Below are positions 8,197-17,312 of a stretch of 64,000 nt of DNA, one piece after another. Location of the stretch: NCBI GenBank assembly GCA_016711295.1, contig JADJTE010000001.1, positions 1 through 64,000 of the forward strand, given 5' to 3'. A model generated the notes under the pieces. That model saw nothing but the letters and a program-made list of their open reading frames with translations, did not search any database and was not told the origin of the DNA. The DNA comes from Sphingobacteriales bacterium. Its GTDB lineage: Bacteria > Bacteroidota > Bacteroidia > Chitinophagales > UBA2359. The position numbers and the translations under genes are program-made. The number at the start of each line of letters is the position of its first letter. The first letter of the stretch is position 1.

Positions 8197-10973
8197 ATGG
8201 AGTATCAATCTACCCAAATAGAAGAACATTGGCGCAACTATTGGGAACAACACCACACCTACGCCGTAGCCAACAAAAGCGACAAACCAAAATATTACGT
8301 ATTAGATATGTTCCCCTACCCATCAGGGTCAGGGCTGCACGTCAGGCACCCTTGCCAGGATATATAGCCTCCGACATCATATCGCGCCACAAACGGATGC
8401 AAGGGGTATAACGTATTGCACCCCATGGGATTTGATGCCTTTGGGTTGCCCGCCGAACAATACGCCCTCGAACACGGATTGCACCCAGAAACCGCTACCC
8501 GAAAAAATATAGCCAACTTCAAACAACAACTCCGAAACTTAGGGCTTTGCTACGACTGGAACCGAGAAATTGCTACCTGCGACCCGCAATACTACAAACA
8601 TACCCAATGGATATTCTTGCAATTGTTCGATTGCTGGTACGACCAACAACAACAACGCGCCCGCCGGATAGAACAACTAAGCGCACACCTCGACCAATAC
8701 GGCACGCACAAGCTACAAGCTGCTACCTCCAACGAACACCAATTTACGGCACAACAATGGCGCGAAAAATCTGACATCGAGAAACAACAAATCTTGATGG
8801 ACTATCGATTGGCTTTTATCTATCCTACGCCGAGGTATGGTATTGCGAGGCATTGGGCGCGTACTTGCCAACGACGAAGTAAAAGACGGCATATCAGAAC
8901 GCGGCGGACACCCCGTCGAAAAACGCCGCATGAAACAATGGTTTCTGCGCACCACCGCCTACGCCGAACGACTACTGAACGACTTAGACTCCTTAGCTTG
9001 GAGCGACTCGCTCAAAGAAATGCAGCGCAACTGGATAGGACGCTCCAAAGGAGCACTTATCAATTTTGCTTTCTGCTCACACCCCAACCTATCGCCTTTG
9101 CAGGTCTTTACCACACGACCCGATACCATATTTGGCGTTACGTTTATGGTCGTAGCACCCGAACACGAATTAGTCGCACAAATAACTACGCCCGAACAAC
9201 AAGCCGACATTAACCAATACATCACCTACGTCAAAAGCCGCTCCGACCGCGACCGGCTCGCCGACGTAAAAACCGTAACCAGCTGCTTTACGGGTGCTAC
9301 GTCTCAACCCCCTCGGCAATAGTCACAGAATCCCCGTCTGGATTAGCGAATACGTATTGGCAGGCTATGGTACAGGAGCTATCATGGCAGTACCCTCGTC
9401 GGACGACCGCGATTTTAGATTTGCCAAAATTCGGGCTGCCCATCATACCCATTATACAAGGAACAGAAGACCTCGAAAACCCAACCGACCTGAAACGCGG
9501 TATAGCTATCAATTCAGACTTCCTCAACGGATTAGATACCGAGGCAGCCACCGAAAAAGCCATACAGCGCATAGAACAATATAACGTAGGCAAGAAAAAA
9601 ATCAACTACCGCCTGCGCGATGCGGGATTCAGCCGCCAACGCTATTGGGGCGAACCTTTCCCTATCGTCTATCGAGACGGCGTAGCATACCCCTTGCCCG
9701 AATCCGAATTGCCCATAGATTTGCCTACCTTAACCGATTTCTCGTCGGCGGGCAATGGCAAATCGCCGCTTGCAAAAGCCACCGATTGGACGCATACATC
9801 ACTCGGCGAGCGCGAAACCGACACCATGCCCGGCTATGCTGGCAGCAGTTGGTATTACCTGCGCTATATGGACCCCACCAACCCCGACCAACCCGTATCG
9901 CCCGAAGCCGAACGCTATTGGGGCAATGTGGATCTGTATATCGGCGGCACCGAACACGCCGTAGGACACCTGCTGTATGCCCGAATGTGGTATAAGTTTT
10001 TCTACGATATGGGCTGGGTAAGCCATACCGAGCCTTTTCAGCGCTTGGTCAATCAGGGCATGATACAAGGACGCTCCAATTTTGTCTATCGCGCCAAAGG
10101 CACTAACACATTTGTATCTGCCGACCTCAAAGACCAATACAACACCACCGAGCTGCCTGTAGATATCAGTATGGTGCAAAACGATGTCTTAGACACCGCC
10201 GCTTTTAAGCGATGGAAACCCGACTATGCCAATGCCGAATTTGTCCTAAATCCCGACGGAAAATATATATGCGGGTCGGCAGTCGAAAAAATGTCCAAGT
10301 CAAAACACAACGTAGTCAATCCAGATGATATGGTGGCTAAATATGGGGCAGATTGTTTTCGCATGTATGAGATGTTTTTAGGACCCTTGGAAGATAGCAA
10401 ACCTTGGAATACGGACAATATACAAGGCGTGTCGCGGTTTCTGCTCAAATTTTGGCGGCTCTTTTTCGAGCAAAATGGCAACATCGCGCTTACAGACGAC
10501 GCACCCACCAATACCGAGCTAAAAACATTGCACAAAACCATCAAAAAGGTCAATGAAGATATCGAGCGTTTTTCACTCAATACCTGCATAAGTGCCTTTA
10601 TGGAATGTGTCAATCATTTGCAAGAGATAAAATGCCGCAAACGCGCTATCTTAGACCCCTTAGTACGCCTCATTGCTCCTTTCGCGCCCTTTATGAGCGA
10701 AGAGTTGTGGCAAAACGTATTAAAACAAGACCAAACCGTACACAACGCACCCTACCCTACGCATAACGACGCTTATTTGGTCGAAGATGCCTATGAATAT
10801 CCCGTACAAATCAACCGGAAAGTGCGCGAAAAAATAACCATATCACTTGCTGCGGACCCAACGAAGTACAACAAATTTTGTTGGCAAACGAACAAATCAG
10901 CAAATGGATAGACGGAAAACCCATCAAAAAATTTGTTCACGCTGCAGGGCGCATCGTCAATTTGGTCGTGTAG
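8197..10973 (+). CDS. leuS: leucyl-tRNA synthetase, interrupted by several frameshifts
   Basis: LeuS charges tRNA-Leu with leucine. The whole ~925-residue family length can be read from MEYQSTQIEEHWRNYWE to KPIKKFVHAAGRIVNLVV, but only by changing frame several times. Breaks occur near 8350, in the GGGG run at 8402, near 8815 and 8870, near 9295, near 9430, and at the CCC near 10858. The longest intact piece is 9367-10911. Class I landmarks are present: the MFPYPSGSGLHV entry to the HIGH-like box (reads HVRH instead of HVGH), HPMGFDAFGLPAEQYA, the editing-domain text VFTTRPDTIFGVTFMVVAPEH, ISEYVLAGYGTGAIMAVP, and KMSKSKHNVVNPDDMV. An essential gene with otherwise perfect motifs suggests sequence errors rather than a pseudogene. 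It may alternatively be a decaying second copy. Confidence 0.88.
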
Positions 10974-11037
10974 CATGGCTTGACGAGTGGATATAATGGT
11001 ATTTTTGAAGCCTAAGGCAAAAAAAATTTGTCGTAGG

Positions 11038-11069
11038 CTTGCAAAGTCATGGAAATAGCCTTACCTTTG
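11038..11069 (+). promoter_or_regulatory. promoter of tRNA-Ala
   Basis: TTG at 11038-11040 and TACCTTTG at 11062-11069 are separated by 21 nt, which fits the Bacteroidota -33/-7 consensus. The -7 box ends 16 nt before the mature tRNA. Confidence 0.6.
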
Positions 11070-11085
11070 CCGCCACAAAATACGC

Positions 11086-11162
11086 GGGGGATTAGCTCAG
11101 TTGGCTAGAGCGTTTGAATGGCATTCAAAAGGTCGTCAGTTCGATTCTGATATCCTCCACCA
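11086..11162 (+). tRNA. tRNA-Ala (anticodon GGC)
   Basis: A 77-nt cloverleaf. The acceptor arm GGGGGAT pairs with ATCCTCC (one G-T pair). The D arm is GCTC...GAGC. The anticodon stem TTTGA/TCAAA encloses the loop ATGGCAT, with U33 followed by anticodon GGC (reads GCC, alanine). The T arm GTCAG/CTGAT holds the loop TTCGATT. CCA is encoded. It is preceded by its own promoter and followed by a terminator-like hairpin. Confidence 0.95.
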
Positions 11163-11179
11163 TCTTTTGACAACCGCCC

Positions 11180-11218
11180 AAGGCTGTTCCTGATTTCATA
11201 GCGGGAACAGCCTTTTTT
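11180..11218 (+). terminator. rho-independent terminator after tRNA-Ala
   Basis: AAGGCTGTTCC and GGAACAGCCTT form an 11-bp stem running into TTTTTT. Confidence 0.85.
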
Positions 11219-11439
11219 ACTACTGCTATCGCCTTTTTTATCGTGAAATGACATATAAAATTTTCGCACAATAAGATTGATATCATTTGAATTTTTTACC
11301 CGCATATCCAAGCCCAAAAGCGCATGAGCATTAAACCAAGTGCGTATAGTATAGTCTATGTAGCAAGCCGCCAAGCAATCCCAATAGGCGCGGTTTCGTA
11401 ATTCAATTATCCCACAACAAAACCTATCTAACAATTGCC

Positions 11440-11952
11440 ATGAAAAAAATTTTGTTATCGGCACTCCTTTTAATCGGCATAAGTGCCTCTCTTGCAGCAC
11501 AAAACTTAGCCTACGTCGATGTACAGTTTGTATTAGAAAAAATGCCTTCGCACCAACAAGCCCAAACGCAAATAGACAAAATCGTAGAGAGTTGGAATAA
11601 AGAAATACAAGACGAATATAAAAAAATAGACGAAATGTATAAACGTTTCCAAGCCGAACAAGTATTGCTAACCGACAACGACCGCAAACGCCGCGAAGCA
11701 GAAATTGTAGACAAAGAAAAAGCAACCCGCGAATTGCAGAAAAAACGCTTCGGTCCGAATGGCGATTTGTTGCAGAAAAAACAAGAACTCGTCAAGCCCG
11801 TCCAAGACGAAATGTATGCCGCCATCGAAAAATTAGCCGCCCGCAAAGGTTTAGACCTCGTTATCGACAAATCGAGTGGCACAAGCCTATTGTTTGCCAA
11901 TCCCAAATACGACATCACCGACGATGTTTTGAAAGAGCTAAAAGTGAAGTAA
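11440..11952 (+). CDS. OmpH/Skp-family periplasmic chaperone (copy 1)
   Basis: A 170-residue exported protein. The signal peptide MKKILLSALLLIGISASLAAQ is followed by the family's N-terminal beta strand LAYVDVQFVLEKMPSH. Then comes a long charged helical arm (DEYKKIDEMYKRF to the Q/K/E-rich stretch) and the closing segment GLDLVIDKSSGTSLLFANP. Skp-type chaperones hold unfolded outer-membrane proteins in the periplasm. It is the first of three paralogues in a row (11.4-13.2 kb), a usual arrangement in Bacteroidota next to outer-membrane assembly functions. Its start is supported by the signal peptide. Confidence 0.9.
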   Translation: MKKILLSALLLIGISASLAAQNLAYVDVQFVLEKMPSHQQAQTQIDKIVESWNKEIQDEYKKIDEMYKRFQAEQVLLTDNDRKRREAEIVDKEKATRELQKKRFGPNGDLLQKKQELVKPVQDEMYAAIEKLAARKGLDLVIDKSSGTSLLFANPKYDITDDVLKELKVK

Positions 11953-12025
11953 CACTACCGCCTCTCTCGAAACCGCATTGTCGACATTCCCTATCATATC
12001 CCCACTTTTTTTCATCTAAGCAACC

Positions 12026-12532
12026 ATGAAACATTTTTTGCAAGCGGCTATGCTCGTGCTATTGTGTAGCTGTGCCGCCCTCAATCTCAATGCCCAAAAA
12101 GTAGGGCACTTGAATACCGCCGAACTGCTCACTACCCTCGAAAGCTGGAAAAGCGCACAAAACCAACTACAAACCCACGCACAAATGTTGCGCACCAAAT
12201 TGGAAACCCAACAAAAAACGTTCGAAGATGCCCTAAAAGTAGCCCAAGAACAAGAAGCAGCGGGTTTGCTAACACCCAAACAGATAGAAGAAAAACAAAA
12301 AGAATTTGAAACCAAAGGGCAAAGCCTCCAAGCCGAACAGCAAAAAATGGAAACTGATTTGAATAAAAAAGGCGAAGAATTGCTAAATCCCATTCGCGAA
12401 AAAGTTAGAGTAGCTATCCAAACCGTTGCCAAAGAAGGCGGGTTCAGCTATATCATCGATACCAGCGCGGGCAACGTACTGTTTTCCGACCCCCTGCTCG
12501 ACGTAACGGCTTTGGTCAAAAGCAAATTATAA
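12026..12532 (+). CDS. OmpH/Skp-family periplasmic chaperone (copy 2)
   Basis: A 168-residue paralogue of the preceding gene. The signal peptide (MKHFLQAAMLVLLCSCAAL, then NLNAQ) leads into KVGHLNTAELLTTLESW. A coiled-coil arm rich in Q, K and E follows, then GGFSYIIDTSAGNVLFSDP. The signal peptide contains LCSC, but without a clean lipobox context after it, so cleavage at NAQ is preferred. It lies 73 nt after copy 1, with no terminator between them. It is closer in sequence to copy 3 (shared LLxxLxSWKSAQxQ) than to copy 1. Confidence 0.9.
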   Translation: MKHFLQAAMLVLLCSCAALNLNAQKVGHLNTAELLTTLESWKSAQNQLQTHAQMLRTKLETQQKTFEDALKVAQEQEAAGLLTPKQIEEKQKEFETKGQSLQAEQQKMETDLNKKGEELLNPIREKVRVAIQTVAKEGGFSYIIDTSAGNVLFSDPLLDVTALVKSKL

Positions 12533-12558
12533 ACCCACATAAGTCCAATTACTTAGTC

Positions 12559-12600
12559 GTTGCCCTTATGGGTTTTGTAACAATCCATAAGGGCAACTTT
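12559..12600 (+). terminator. strong hairpin between OmpH copies 2 and 3
   Basis: GTTGCCCTTATGG (12559-12571) and CCATAAGGGCAAC (12585-12597) are perfectly complementary and are followed by TTT. It probably ends, or attenuates, the copy 1-2 transcript. It also argues against a translation start at 12568, inside the stem. Confidence 0.7.
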
Positions 12601-12696
12601 CAGGCTTTGCTATTATCGGTGCACCGTTTGCTCGGCATTACAAGCATTCCGCGCCCTCTTTTCTCTCTCATGTCATCAAATCATCTCAAAAAAATC

Positions 12697-13215
12697 ATGC
12701 AATCTATCCTTAAAATGGCTTGTTTGCTCGTCTGCCTATGCGCAGCGGCACCGGGCTTGTATGCCCAGCAAGCCTCCTCTAAAATAGGACATATCAATAT
12801 TCCGCAACTATTGGCATCGCTCGATAGTTGGAAATCGGCACAAAGCCAAATAGAAACCCACAAAAAAATGCTCGAAGACAAAATAGGTGCGCAACAAAAA
12901 GCGTTAGAATCCGAATATGTCACCTTCGAACAAAAAGCACAACGCGGCGAAGCTACCCAAAAAGAAATTACCGAAAAGCAAAACTATTTTGTTGCTAAGG
13001 ATAACGACCTCAAACAAGCCGCTCAAAAAGCCCAACAAGAGTTAGAAGAAAAAACCATTGCCCTTACCTCGCCCATACAAGAAAAGCTAAAAACAGCCCT
13101 AAAAACCGTAGCAGCACAAGGCAATTTTAACTATATTTTAGACAGCAGCATGGGCGATTTGCTATTCTTAGACCCCGCCTTAGATGTCATGGCGGCAGTA
13201 AAAGCGAATATGTAA
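12697..13215 (+). CDS. OmpH/Skp-family periplasmic chaperone (copy 3)
   Basis: Third tandem OmpH-like gene, 172 residues from the chosen start. The frame is open from 12568, but that start lies in a terminator-like hairpin. Only the ATG at 12697 places a proper signal peptide (MQSILKMACLLVCLCAAAPG, then LYAQ) at the N-terminus; 12670 is a second option. Mature features are KIGHINIPQLLASLDSW, a long glutamine/lysine helical arm and NFNYILDSSMGDLLFLDP. Presumed to be a periplasmic holdase for outer-membrane proteins, like its neighbours. The hairpin upstream suggests separate expression. Confidence 0.87.
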   Translation: MQSILKMACLLVCLCAAAPGLYAQQASSKIGHINIPQLLASLDSWKSAQSQIETHKKMLEDKIGAQQKALESEYVTFEQKAQRGEATQKEITEKQNYFVAKDNDLKQAAQKAQQELEEKTIALTSPIQEKLKTALKTVAAQGNFNYILDSSMGDLLFLDPALDVMAAVKANM

Positions 13216-13290
13216 GGCGCACGCACACGGTGTCCGAATCTCTATGCCTTTTCTTTGTACCATAACACCATCTTGTTATTTTCATGAAAT

Positions 13291-13416
13291 GTAACTATTT
13301 AGCCTTGTAGGGGGAATAGCCATTTCTAATCGAATATGCAGCGATGTCAGGCATTATTAGATAAGTATTTCTCATTACCCCATACCCAAAACCAACCCTA
13401 TACCCCAAATAGTTAC
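13291..13416. mobile_element. MITE A1, IS66-type ends, with 8-bp target duplication
   Basis: This 126-bp element starts GTAACTATTTAG and ends with a matching inverted end (AAATAGTTAC). It is flanked directly by CATGAAAT on both sides (13283-13290 and 13417-13424), a perfect 8-bp target duplication. It contains no ORF. Its interior matches, in the opposite orientation, elements at 21137 and 55667. IS66-family insertion sequences have ends starting GTAA and make 8-bp duplications. The right target copy contains the start codon of the next gene. Confidence 0.85.
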
Positions 13417-13417
13417 C

Positions 13418-13636
13418 ATGAAATACTATATAGTCCTACTCTTGGCGGCTTGTATGCTTGCTACTACTGCTTCGGGCTGTGCTAAGTATGGCTGCCCCGC
13501 TAATACAGAGGCAAATATGGCAAAACCCAAAAAGAAAGGCAAAGTCCAACACGGACTCGTACCTGCGGACTATGCCAAAAACGCGGCATCACCGGCAAAT
13601 CGCACAAATAAATCCATCTCGCTAATGGTGCGATAA
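13418..13636 (+). CDS. small putative lipoprotein
   Basis: A 72-residue product starting MKYYIVLLLAACMLATTASG followed by Cys. The segment TASGC fits a lipobox, so export and lipidation at that cysteine are likely. The mature part is short, basic and low-complexity (NMAKPKKKGKVQHG). No family is recognised. Its ATG lies inside the target duplication of MITE A1, so the element separates the ORF from its original leader. It ends 6 nt before the murB start, so the two may be cotranscribed from a promoter in or before the element. Confidence 0.6.
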   Translation: MKYYIVLLLAACMLATTASGCAKYGCPANTEANMAKPKKKGKVQHGLVPADYAKNAASPANRTNKSISLMVR

Positions 13637-13642
13637 TCCCAC

Positions 13643-14653
13643 ATGCAGCTCAAAGCCCTAAATACCTTCGGCATAGCCGCTATTGCCCAGCGTTTTGTAC
13701 CCATCAATACGCTTGCCGATATACACTGTTTTTTGACCAACCCTACGTTTCAGCAACCGCTACCGCTCCGCATTTTGGGGGGCGGTAGCAATGTTTTGTT
13801 CTGCACCGCACAAATAAACGGCACTATCCTACACAACCGCCTGCGCGGCATCGAAGTAGTGCAGCAAGATGCGGAGTATGTATGGCTACGAGCAGCAAGC
13901 GGCGAAAATTGGCACGATTTGGTACAATATGCCCTACGGCATAATTGGGGCGGCATCGAAAATCTGTCGCTGATACCTGGCACGGTGGGCGCGGCTCCCA
14001 TCCAAAATATAGGTGCGTATGGCGTAGAATTGAGCCACGTATTAGATAAACTAAGCGTTATTGACCTACACGACGGACAAAGCCAAACCCTCAGTGCCGA
14101 AAGTTGCGAATTGGGCTACCGCGATAGCATTTTTAAACGCACTGCCAAAGACCGCTATTTTATCACCGATATTACGCTACGCCTAAGTCGTCGCCCGCAA
14201 TTACAGTTGCAGTATGGCGACATTGGTCGCACCCTAAGCGATATGGGCATCGGCGATAAACCAACTATCCAAGATGTGAGCGCAGCCGTATGCCGCATTA
14301 GGCGCAGCAAACTACCCGACCCAAAAGAGTTGGGCAACGCAGGTAGTTTTTTTAAAAATCCCGAAATTGATTCCCAACAATACGAAACGCTAAAAACCCA
14401 ATTTGCCACCATGCCCGCCTACCCGCTACCCAATGGGCGCGTAAAAATACCTGCGGCTTGGTTAATAGAACAATGCCAGTGGCGCGGCAGACGGCAAGGC
14501 GACGCGGGCGTACACCAAAATCACGCCTTAGTATTGGTCAATTATGGCGCGGCAACGGGTAGCCAATTGCTCGCCTTAGCCCAGCAAATACAAACCGACA
14601 TACAACAAAAAATGGGTATAACGCTACAACCCGAAGTCAATATTTGGGAATAA
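13643..14653 (+). CDS. murB: UDP-N-acetylenolpyruvoylglucosamine reductase
   Basis: MurB is the cytoplasmic FAD enzyme that uses NADPH to reduce UDP-GlcNAc-enolpyruvate to UDP-MurNAc in peptidoglycan synthesis. The 336 residues show the FAD-binding ILGGGSNVLF near residue 45, IPGTVGAAPIQNIGAYGVEL near 110-130, GYRDSIFKR (type I MurB), NAGSFFKNPEI near 232 with the catalytic serine, and a C-terminal HQNHALVLVN with ...LQPEVNIWE, including the late catalytic glutamate. The frame is intact and the length normal. Confidence 0.96.
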   Translation: MQLKALNTFGIAAIAQRFVPINTLADIHCFLTNPTFQQPLPLRILGGGSNVLFCTAQINGTILHNRLRGIEVVQQDAEYVWLRAASGENWHDLVQYALRHNWGGIENLSLIPGTVGAAPIQNIGAYGVELSHVLDKLSVIDLHDGQSQTLSAESCELGYRDSIFKRTAKDRYFITDITLRLSRRPQLQLQYGDIGRTLSDMGIGDKPTIQDVSAAVCRIRRSKLPDPKELGNAGSFFKNPEIDSQQYETLKTQFATMPAYPLPNGRVKIPAAWLIEQCQWRGRRQGDAGVHQNHALVLVNYGAATGSQLLALAQQIQTDIQQKMGITLQPEVNIWE

Positions 14654-14707
14654 AATGCCGCAAACGATCTTCCTTCCCATCATACCATACTATCAATACC
14701 GTCTCCT

Positions 14708-15136
14708 ATGGCGCCTCAACAAATTGTCGAAACTATGTATGCCAACGATGCCTTTAGCCAATGGCTCGGTATCGAAATTGTAGCAGTTGGTGTGGGTACA
14801 GCCGTCTTGCGCATGACCATACGCCCCGATATGACCAATGGCTTCGGCATCGCACATGGTGGTATAAGCTATTCTCTTGCCGATAGTGCCTTGGCATTTG
14901 CGTCTAATTCGCATGGGCGTATGGCGGTATCTATCGAAACAGCTATATCGCATACTGCTGCTTTAAAAGTGGGCGATGTGGTAGTGGCTCGCGCCGAATT
15001 AGAGCATTTGAGCCACAAAACAGGCTTGTACCGCGTAGCGATTGTGCGCGAAGAGTTGGGCGACTTGGTAGCCGTTTTTAAGGGTACTGTTTATCGCAAA
15101 GAAAAAGAATGGGCTAACCCCACACCTGCTTCCTAA
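14708..15136 (+). CDS. paaI: PaaI-type hotdog-fold acyl-CoA thioesterase
   Basis: A 142-residue hotdog thioesterase. The catalytic helix region FGIAHGGISYSLADSALAFA (near residues 45-64) and the following SNSHGRMAVSIETAI are typical of PaaI. PaaI hydrolyses ring-hydroxylated phenylacetyl-CoA and is thought to free CoA trapped in dead-end products of the phenylacetate pathway. paaA, paaB and paaC are in this window at 53.4-55.6 kb, which supports the assignment despite the 40-kb distance. It lies 54 nt after murB and converges with the nucleotidyltransferase gene. Confidence 0.85.
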   Translation: MAPQQIVETMYANDAFSQWLGIEIVAVGVGTAVLRMTIRPDMTNGFGIAHGGISYSLADSALAFASNSHGRMAVSIETAISHTAALKVGDVVVARAELEHLSHKTGLYRVAIVREELGDLVAVFKGTVYRKEKEWANPTPAS

Positions 15137-15153
15137 TCAAGGCGCAACATTTT

Positions 15154-16068
15154 TCAACCGAACAAAGGACTTGGATAATTGCCCGCAGCCACATAAACTT
15201 GCAATTGTTTGGCGACGGCGGGTTTGTCGGCTATATACGTAACGCCCAACCATTCGGCAGCGACATTGGGCAGCACGCGCACCGACAGCAGCCCTCGCGC
15301 AATCAGTTCATTGACCGACGACGATATATAACATTCGGCTTTTCCTTCGGGATTGGAGTGTTGTGCTACAAATTCGTCGAACAAATCGGCAAACAAAGGC
15401 AAAACGCGCGGCTCGAAGCCCCAAAAGTTCATCGATACGGGCAAGTCGGGCAGCAAGGGTTCGGCGGTGCCTTGGGCATAAATTTTTCCGTCGGCTTGGC
15501 GGGCTACGGCGGTGGCTTCTACTATTTTGGTCAAGTATCCGCTTTCCTCGTCTGTGTAGCAAAGCCCCCGCGATACCGCACCATGCTCCGACAATACGTG
15601 GCGCAAGGGATAGCCTATCATACAGCCTTGCACTGGCGTACTCACTGTATCGGGCAAAGTATTGGGCAGTTGAAATAGGGCGAAAGCGTGGCTACCATAA
15701 AAATCATCGGCATTGATGACAGCAAAATTTTGACTTATTAGCTCCTGTGCTGCTAATAATGCGTGGGTAGTGCCCCAAGGTTTTGGGCGCGATATCGATT
15801 GTCCGCTTGGGCGATGCAAGGCGGTTGGTGTCTGAAAGGCATAGCGCACCTTTGTTCGTAGGCTGATGCGGTCGCCCAATAGCGTTTTGAATGTCTCGGC
15901 GGTTTCGCGCCGTATGACAAAAATTACTTCGTCAAAATGGTGTTGGAGTGCGTCGTAAATGGCATATTCCAAGAGCGTTTCCCTGTTGGGTCCGAAAGCA
16001 TCTAATTGTTTCAGTCCTCCGTAGCGGCTGCCCATACCCGCAGCCAATACGACCAAACTATATGCCAT
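15154..16068 (-). CDS. nucleotidyltransferase-fold (sugar-phosphate NTP transferase-like) protein
   Basis: A 304-residue Rossmann-like nucleotidyltransferase. The N-terminal SLVVLAAGMGSRYGGLKQLD is the NTP-binding signature (GxGxR...K). Further on are TLLEYAIYDAL, the acceptor-side PWGTTHALLAAQ and NADDFYG, the expected metal-binding aspartate region. Such enzymes join NTP and a sugar phosphate; the sugar cannot be predicted. It starts 35 nt downstream of the TPR lipoprotein gene on the same strand. No odd features are seen. Confidence 0.85.
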   Translation of the reverse strand: MAYSLVVLAAGMGSRYGGLKQLDAFGPNRETLLEYAIYDALQHHFDEVIFVIRRETAETFKTLLGDRISLRTKVRYAFQTPTALHRPSGQSISRPKPWGTTHALLAAQELISQNFAVINADDFYGSHAFALFQLPNTLPDTVSTPVQGCMIGYPLRHVLSEHGAVSRGLCYTDEESGYLTKIVEATAVARQADGKIYAQGTAEPLLPDLPVSMNFWGFEPRVLPLFADLFDEFVAQHSNPEGKAECYISSSVNELIARGLLSVRVLPNVAAEWLGVTYIADKPAVAKQLQVYVAAGNYPSPLFG

Positions 16069-16103
16069 AATGTCGATAAAAAAAGGATTTATTGCCCTCG
16101 TGC

Positions 16104-17150
16104 TTATGGTTTGCTAAGGCGTTGTAGGGCTTCTGCTGCTTTGGCATGTTGCGGCTCGAAAGTGAGCGTTTTTTCATAATCTTGTAATGCATCTTCGCGT
16201 TTGCCCAATTGTTCGGCACACCAGCCGCGCATATAATAAGCGTCGGCAAAGGCGGGCGAGGTGCGTGCAGCGATATTGAAATTTTGTAGGGCTTGGGTAT
16301 AATTTTTTTGTGCCACGTAAATTGTGCCCATTTGGTAGTAGGCATTGGTATATTGGCTATCTTTTTTCAGGATAGCACGATAGGCGGCTAAGGCTTCTTG
16401 GGTTCGGTCGGTATTTTGCAGATAAACAGCTTTCCCATAGTCGGCTTCGGCATTGATGGTATCCAATCGCGCGGCAATTTCGTAATGTTGTAGGGCTTTG
16501 TCGTTGCGTTGGTTGGCATATAACTGTGCTAACATCATTTGGGCATTATACAATTCGGGGTTGAGGGCAATGGCTTGGGCGAGTTGGGCTATGGCTTCGT
16601 CGTTTTTTTGTTGGTCGCGATAAGTACAGCCGAGCCAAAAACGCGCTTGGTCGTTTTTGGGGTGTAGTGCCAATGCTGTTTTCAGGGCTGCCTCTGCTTT
16701 ATCGTATTGCTTCAAATAAAAATAATATTTTCCTAATTGTGTAGAGATGGCGGGGTCTTCTTTCGGGGCAGATTCCAAGATACGAGCGGCTTTGACGGCA
16801 TTTTCCATCGAAAAGTAGAGGTCGGCAGCCGCAAGGTAGTAGTTGGCTTGGGTGCTATCTAACTGCAAGGCACGGTCGAGGTCAAAGGCGGCTTGGGTGG
16901 GTGCGTTGGCTTGCGATAGCAGTGTGCCGCGCGTATAGCGTAGTTGAGCGTTGTCGGGGTCTTTGTCTATCTGTTCGCTCAATAACCTTATTTGCGGCGA
17001 GCGGGCTATTAAGTCTTGCAATTCTTTGTCGGCTTCGCTTTGGGCTTGTTGGCGTTTTTCGGTGGCGGCTTGTTCGGCAGCACTGCCGCCTCCGCAAGCC
17101 GTCAGCAACAAAAATCCAAGTATAAACATCGAGGAGAGTAGGCGGGTCAT
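16104..17150 (-). CDS. TPR-repeat lipoprotein
   Basis: A 348-residue protein with a lipoprotein signal peptide (MTRLLSSMFILGFLLLTACG, lipobox LTAC, lipidated Cys near residue 19). Roughly eight tetratricopeptide repeats follow (NAQLRYTRGTLLSQ, KYYFYLKQYDKAEAALKTAL, DAYYMRGWCAEQLGKREDAL and others). TPRs are protein-interaction scaffolds, so it is probably an envelope-attached assembly or scaffolding factor. No more specific function is visible. It is followed closely by the nucleotidyltransferase gene and preceded by trmD on the same strand. Confidence 0.87.
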   Translation of the reverse strand: MTRLLSSMFILGFLLLTACGGGSAAEQAATEKRQQAQSEADKELQDLIARSPQIRLLSEQIDKDPDNAQLRYTRGTLLSQANAPTQAAFDLDRALQLDSTQANYYLAAADLYFSMENAVKAARILESAPKEDPAISTQLGKYYFYLKQYDKAEAALKTALALHPKNDQARFWLGCTYRDQQKNDEAIAQLAQAIALNPELYNAQMMLAQLYANQRNDKALQHYEIAARLDTINAEADYGKAVYLQNTDRTQEALAAYRAILKKDSQYTNAYYQMGTIYVAQKNYTQALQNFNIAARTSPAFADAYYMRGWCAEQLGKREDALQDYEKTLTFEPQHAKAAEALQRLSKP

Positions 17151-17312
17151 ATAGTTTTGTTTTTTTGCAATGTATGTATGTTGTTCATTGAAGTGTTTTT
17201 GTGTAATTTTAGTGTCTAATGGTTCAAAAAAATTTGCGCATTAATTTTTATTTCAGACCATTCAGGAAGCAAGTACGAGCGTCCATAGAAAATCTAAAAT
17301 TGCGGAATTGGT

